Source: Chlorobiota bacterium
Lineage (GTDB): Bacteria; Bacteroidota; Bacteroidia; Flavobacteriales; Flavobacteriaceae
Length of the DNA: 5,785 bases
Assembly: GCA_013151975.1 (NCBI GenBank)
Contig: JAADHG010000218.1
Span: 1-5,785, forward strand
Direction of reading: 5' to 3'
Positions 5,214 through 5,785 of the stretch are shown in pieces (within the stretch, counting starts at the first letter, position 1; each line of letters starts with the position of its first letter). Both the position numbers and the translations under genes were made by a program. Below the pieces are notes generated by a model. The model saw only the letters and a list, made by a program, of their open reading frames with translations. It searched no databases and had not been told where the DNA came from.

Positions 5214-5785
5214 TTATTTGCTTATAACTTTTATCTTTTGCTTAACAGCTTCTGCTATTTTATGCGCTTCGTTTAAATCTTTGTGTACAATGGTTACATG
5301 TCCCATTTTTCTAAAAGGACGTGTTTGTTTTTTTCCATAAATGTGAGGAGTTACGCCTTCCATTTTCATGATGTCTTCAATATGTTCGTAAACAACATCG
5401 CCTGAATATCCCTCAGCACCTACCAAATTTACCATTATTCCACCAACTTTACTATCGGTTTTTCCTAAAGGTAAATTTAAAATAGCGCGCAGATGTTGTT
5501 CAAATTGAGATGTGTAATTAGATTCAATGGTGTGATGTCCTGAATTGTGTGGTCTTGGAGCTACTTCGTTAATTAAAATCTCATCATCTTCAGTTTGAAA
5601 CATTTCAACGGCTAAAAGACCAACATGCTCAAAAGCAGCTGAGGCTTTTAAAGCAATAAGTTCGGCTTTTAAAGCAACGTCTTTACTTACTCTTGCAGGA
5701 CAGATTACATATTCTACTTGGTTTGCTTCTGGGTGAAACTCCATTTCTACAATAGGGTACACTTTTACATCTCCTTTTACATTTC
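5214..5785 (-). CDS. purK: N5-carboxyaminoimidazole ribonucleotide synthase (PurK), C-terminal part, runs off right edge
   Basis: The reading frame is open from the right edge to the TAA at 5214-5216 and gives about 190 residues of the C-terminal half of PurK. PurK is an ATP-grasp enzyme that joins bicarbonate to AIR using ATP, making N5-CAIR for PurE (family knowledge). Recognisable segments are YPIVEMEFHPEANQVEYV, HVGLLAVEMFQTEDDEILIN (ATP-grasp metal-binding region) and EVAPRPHNSGHHTIE (substrate and ATP site). Near the end come NLVGAEG and HIYGKKQTRPFRKMGHVT, typical of the C-terminal domain. The frame continues upstream of the GTG codon at 5762 with PurK-like residues (NVKGDVKVYPIVE), so the gene simply enters from beyond the window rather than starting there. 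It is the upstream gene of the purK-purE operon, 2 bases from purE. Its promoter and N-terminal half are not visible. Confidence 0.97.
   Translation of the reverse strand, partial: NVKGDVKVYPIVEMEFHPEANQVEYVICPARVSKDVALKAELIALKASAAFEHVGLLAVEMFQTEDDEILINEVAPRPHNSGHHTIESNYTSQFEQHLRAILNLPLGKTDSKVGGIMVNLVGAEGYSGDVVYEHIEDIMKMEGVTPHIYGKKQTRPFRKMGHVTIVHKDLNEAHKIAEAVKQKIKVISK

Noticed and set aside
5214..5762. A purK-like gene starting at the GTG codon at 5762
   Set aside because: The same frame stays open to the window edge and reads PurK-like residues upstream (NVKGDVKV), so this is the interior of a full-length purK cut by the edge.
1..5785. Defence island, mobile element, CRISPR array, tRNA or rRNA
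   Set aside because: No direct repeats with regular spacers, no transposase or integrase motifs, no terminal inverted repeats and no tRNA-like folds were seen; gene content is mostly core metabolism.

Overview
The window looks like a chromosomal fragment from a member of the Bacteroidota, most likely family Flavobacteriaceae. This rests on AT-rich DNA, no Shine-Dalgarno sequences before any start, promoter boxes of the Bacteroidota TAnnTTTG type, and flavobacterial-looking PurK, PurE, GcvP and Dcp proteins. Genus cannot be told from the sequence alone. All functional names come from motif and family recognition by eye; no database search was run.

Layout: the left edge holds the N-terminal third or less of gcvP (glycine cleavage system P protein) on the minus strand. 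A 120-base divergent spacer separates it from the only plus-strand gene (702-1535), a nine-helix membrane protein that looks like a UbiA-superfamily member lacking the first aspartate-rich motif. Its stop codon overlaps the stop of a convergent minus-strand pair: an ECF sigma factor (1802-2356) followed 9 bases later by a small soluble zinc-finger (ZAS) anti-sigma factor (1532-1792). The sigma gene has a near-ideal Bacteroidota promoter. Further right on the minus strand are dcp (M3 peptidyl-dipeptidase, 2464-4497), a 228-base spacer with a strong hairpin terminator, then purE (4726-5211) and the C-terminal part of purK (5214 to the right edge).

How the genes work together: purK and purE form a tightly spaced operon for two consecutive steps of purine synthesis (AIR to N5-CAIR to CAIR). 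The sigma and anti-sigma genes form a two-gene regulatory module whose signal and targets cannot be read here; the cysteine/histidine spacing suggests zinc-dependent, possibly redox-sensitive control. dcp and gcvP are stand-alone housekeeping genes as far as the window shows.

Novelty: most of the window is ordinary core genome and I see no defence system, mobile element, CRISPR array or tRNA/rRNA. The points worth a second look are the degenerate UbiA-like membrane protein, the compact RsrA-like anti-sigma factor, and the structured dcp-purE spacer, which could encode a short plus-strand RNA.
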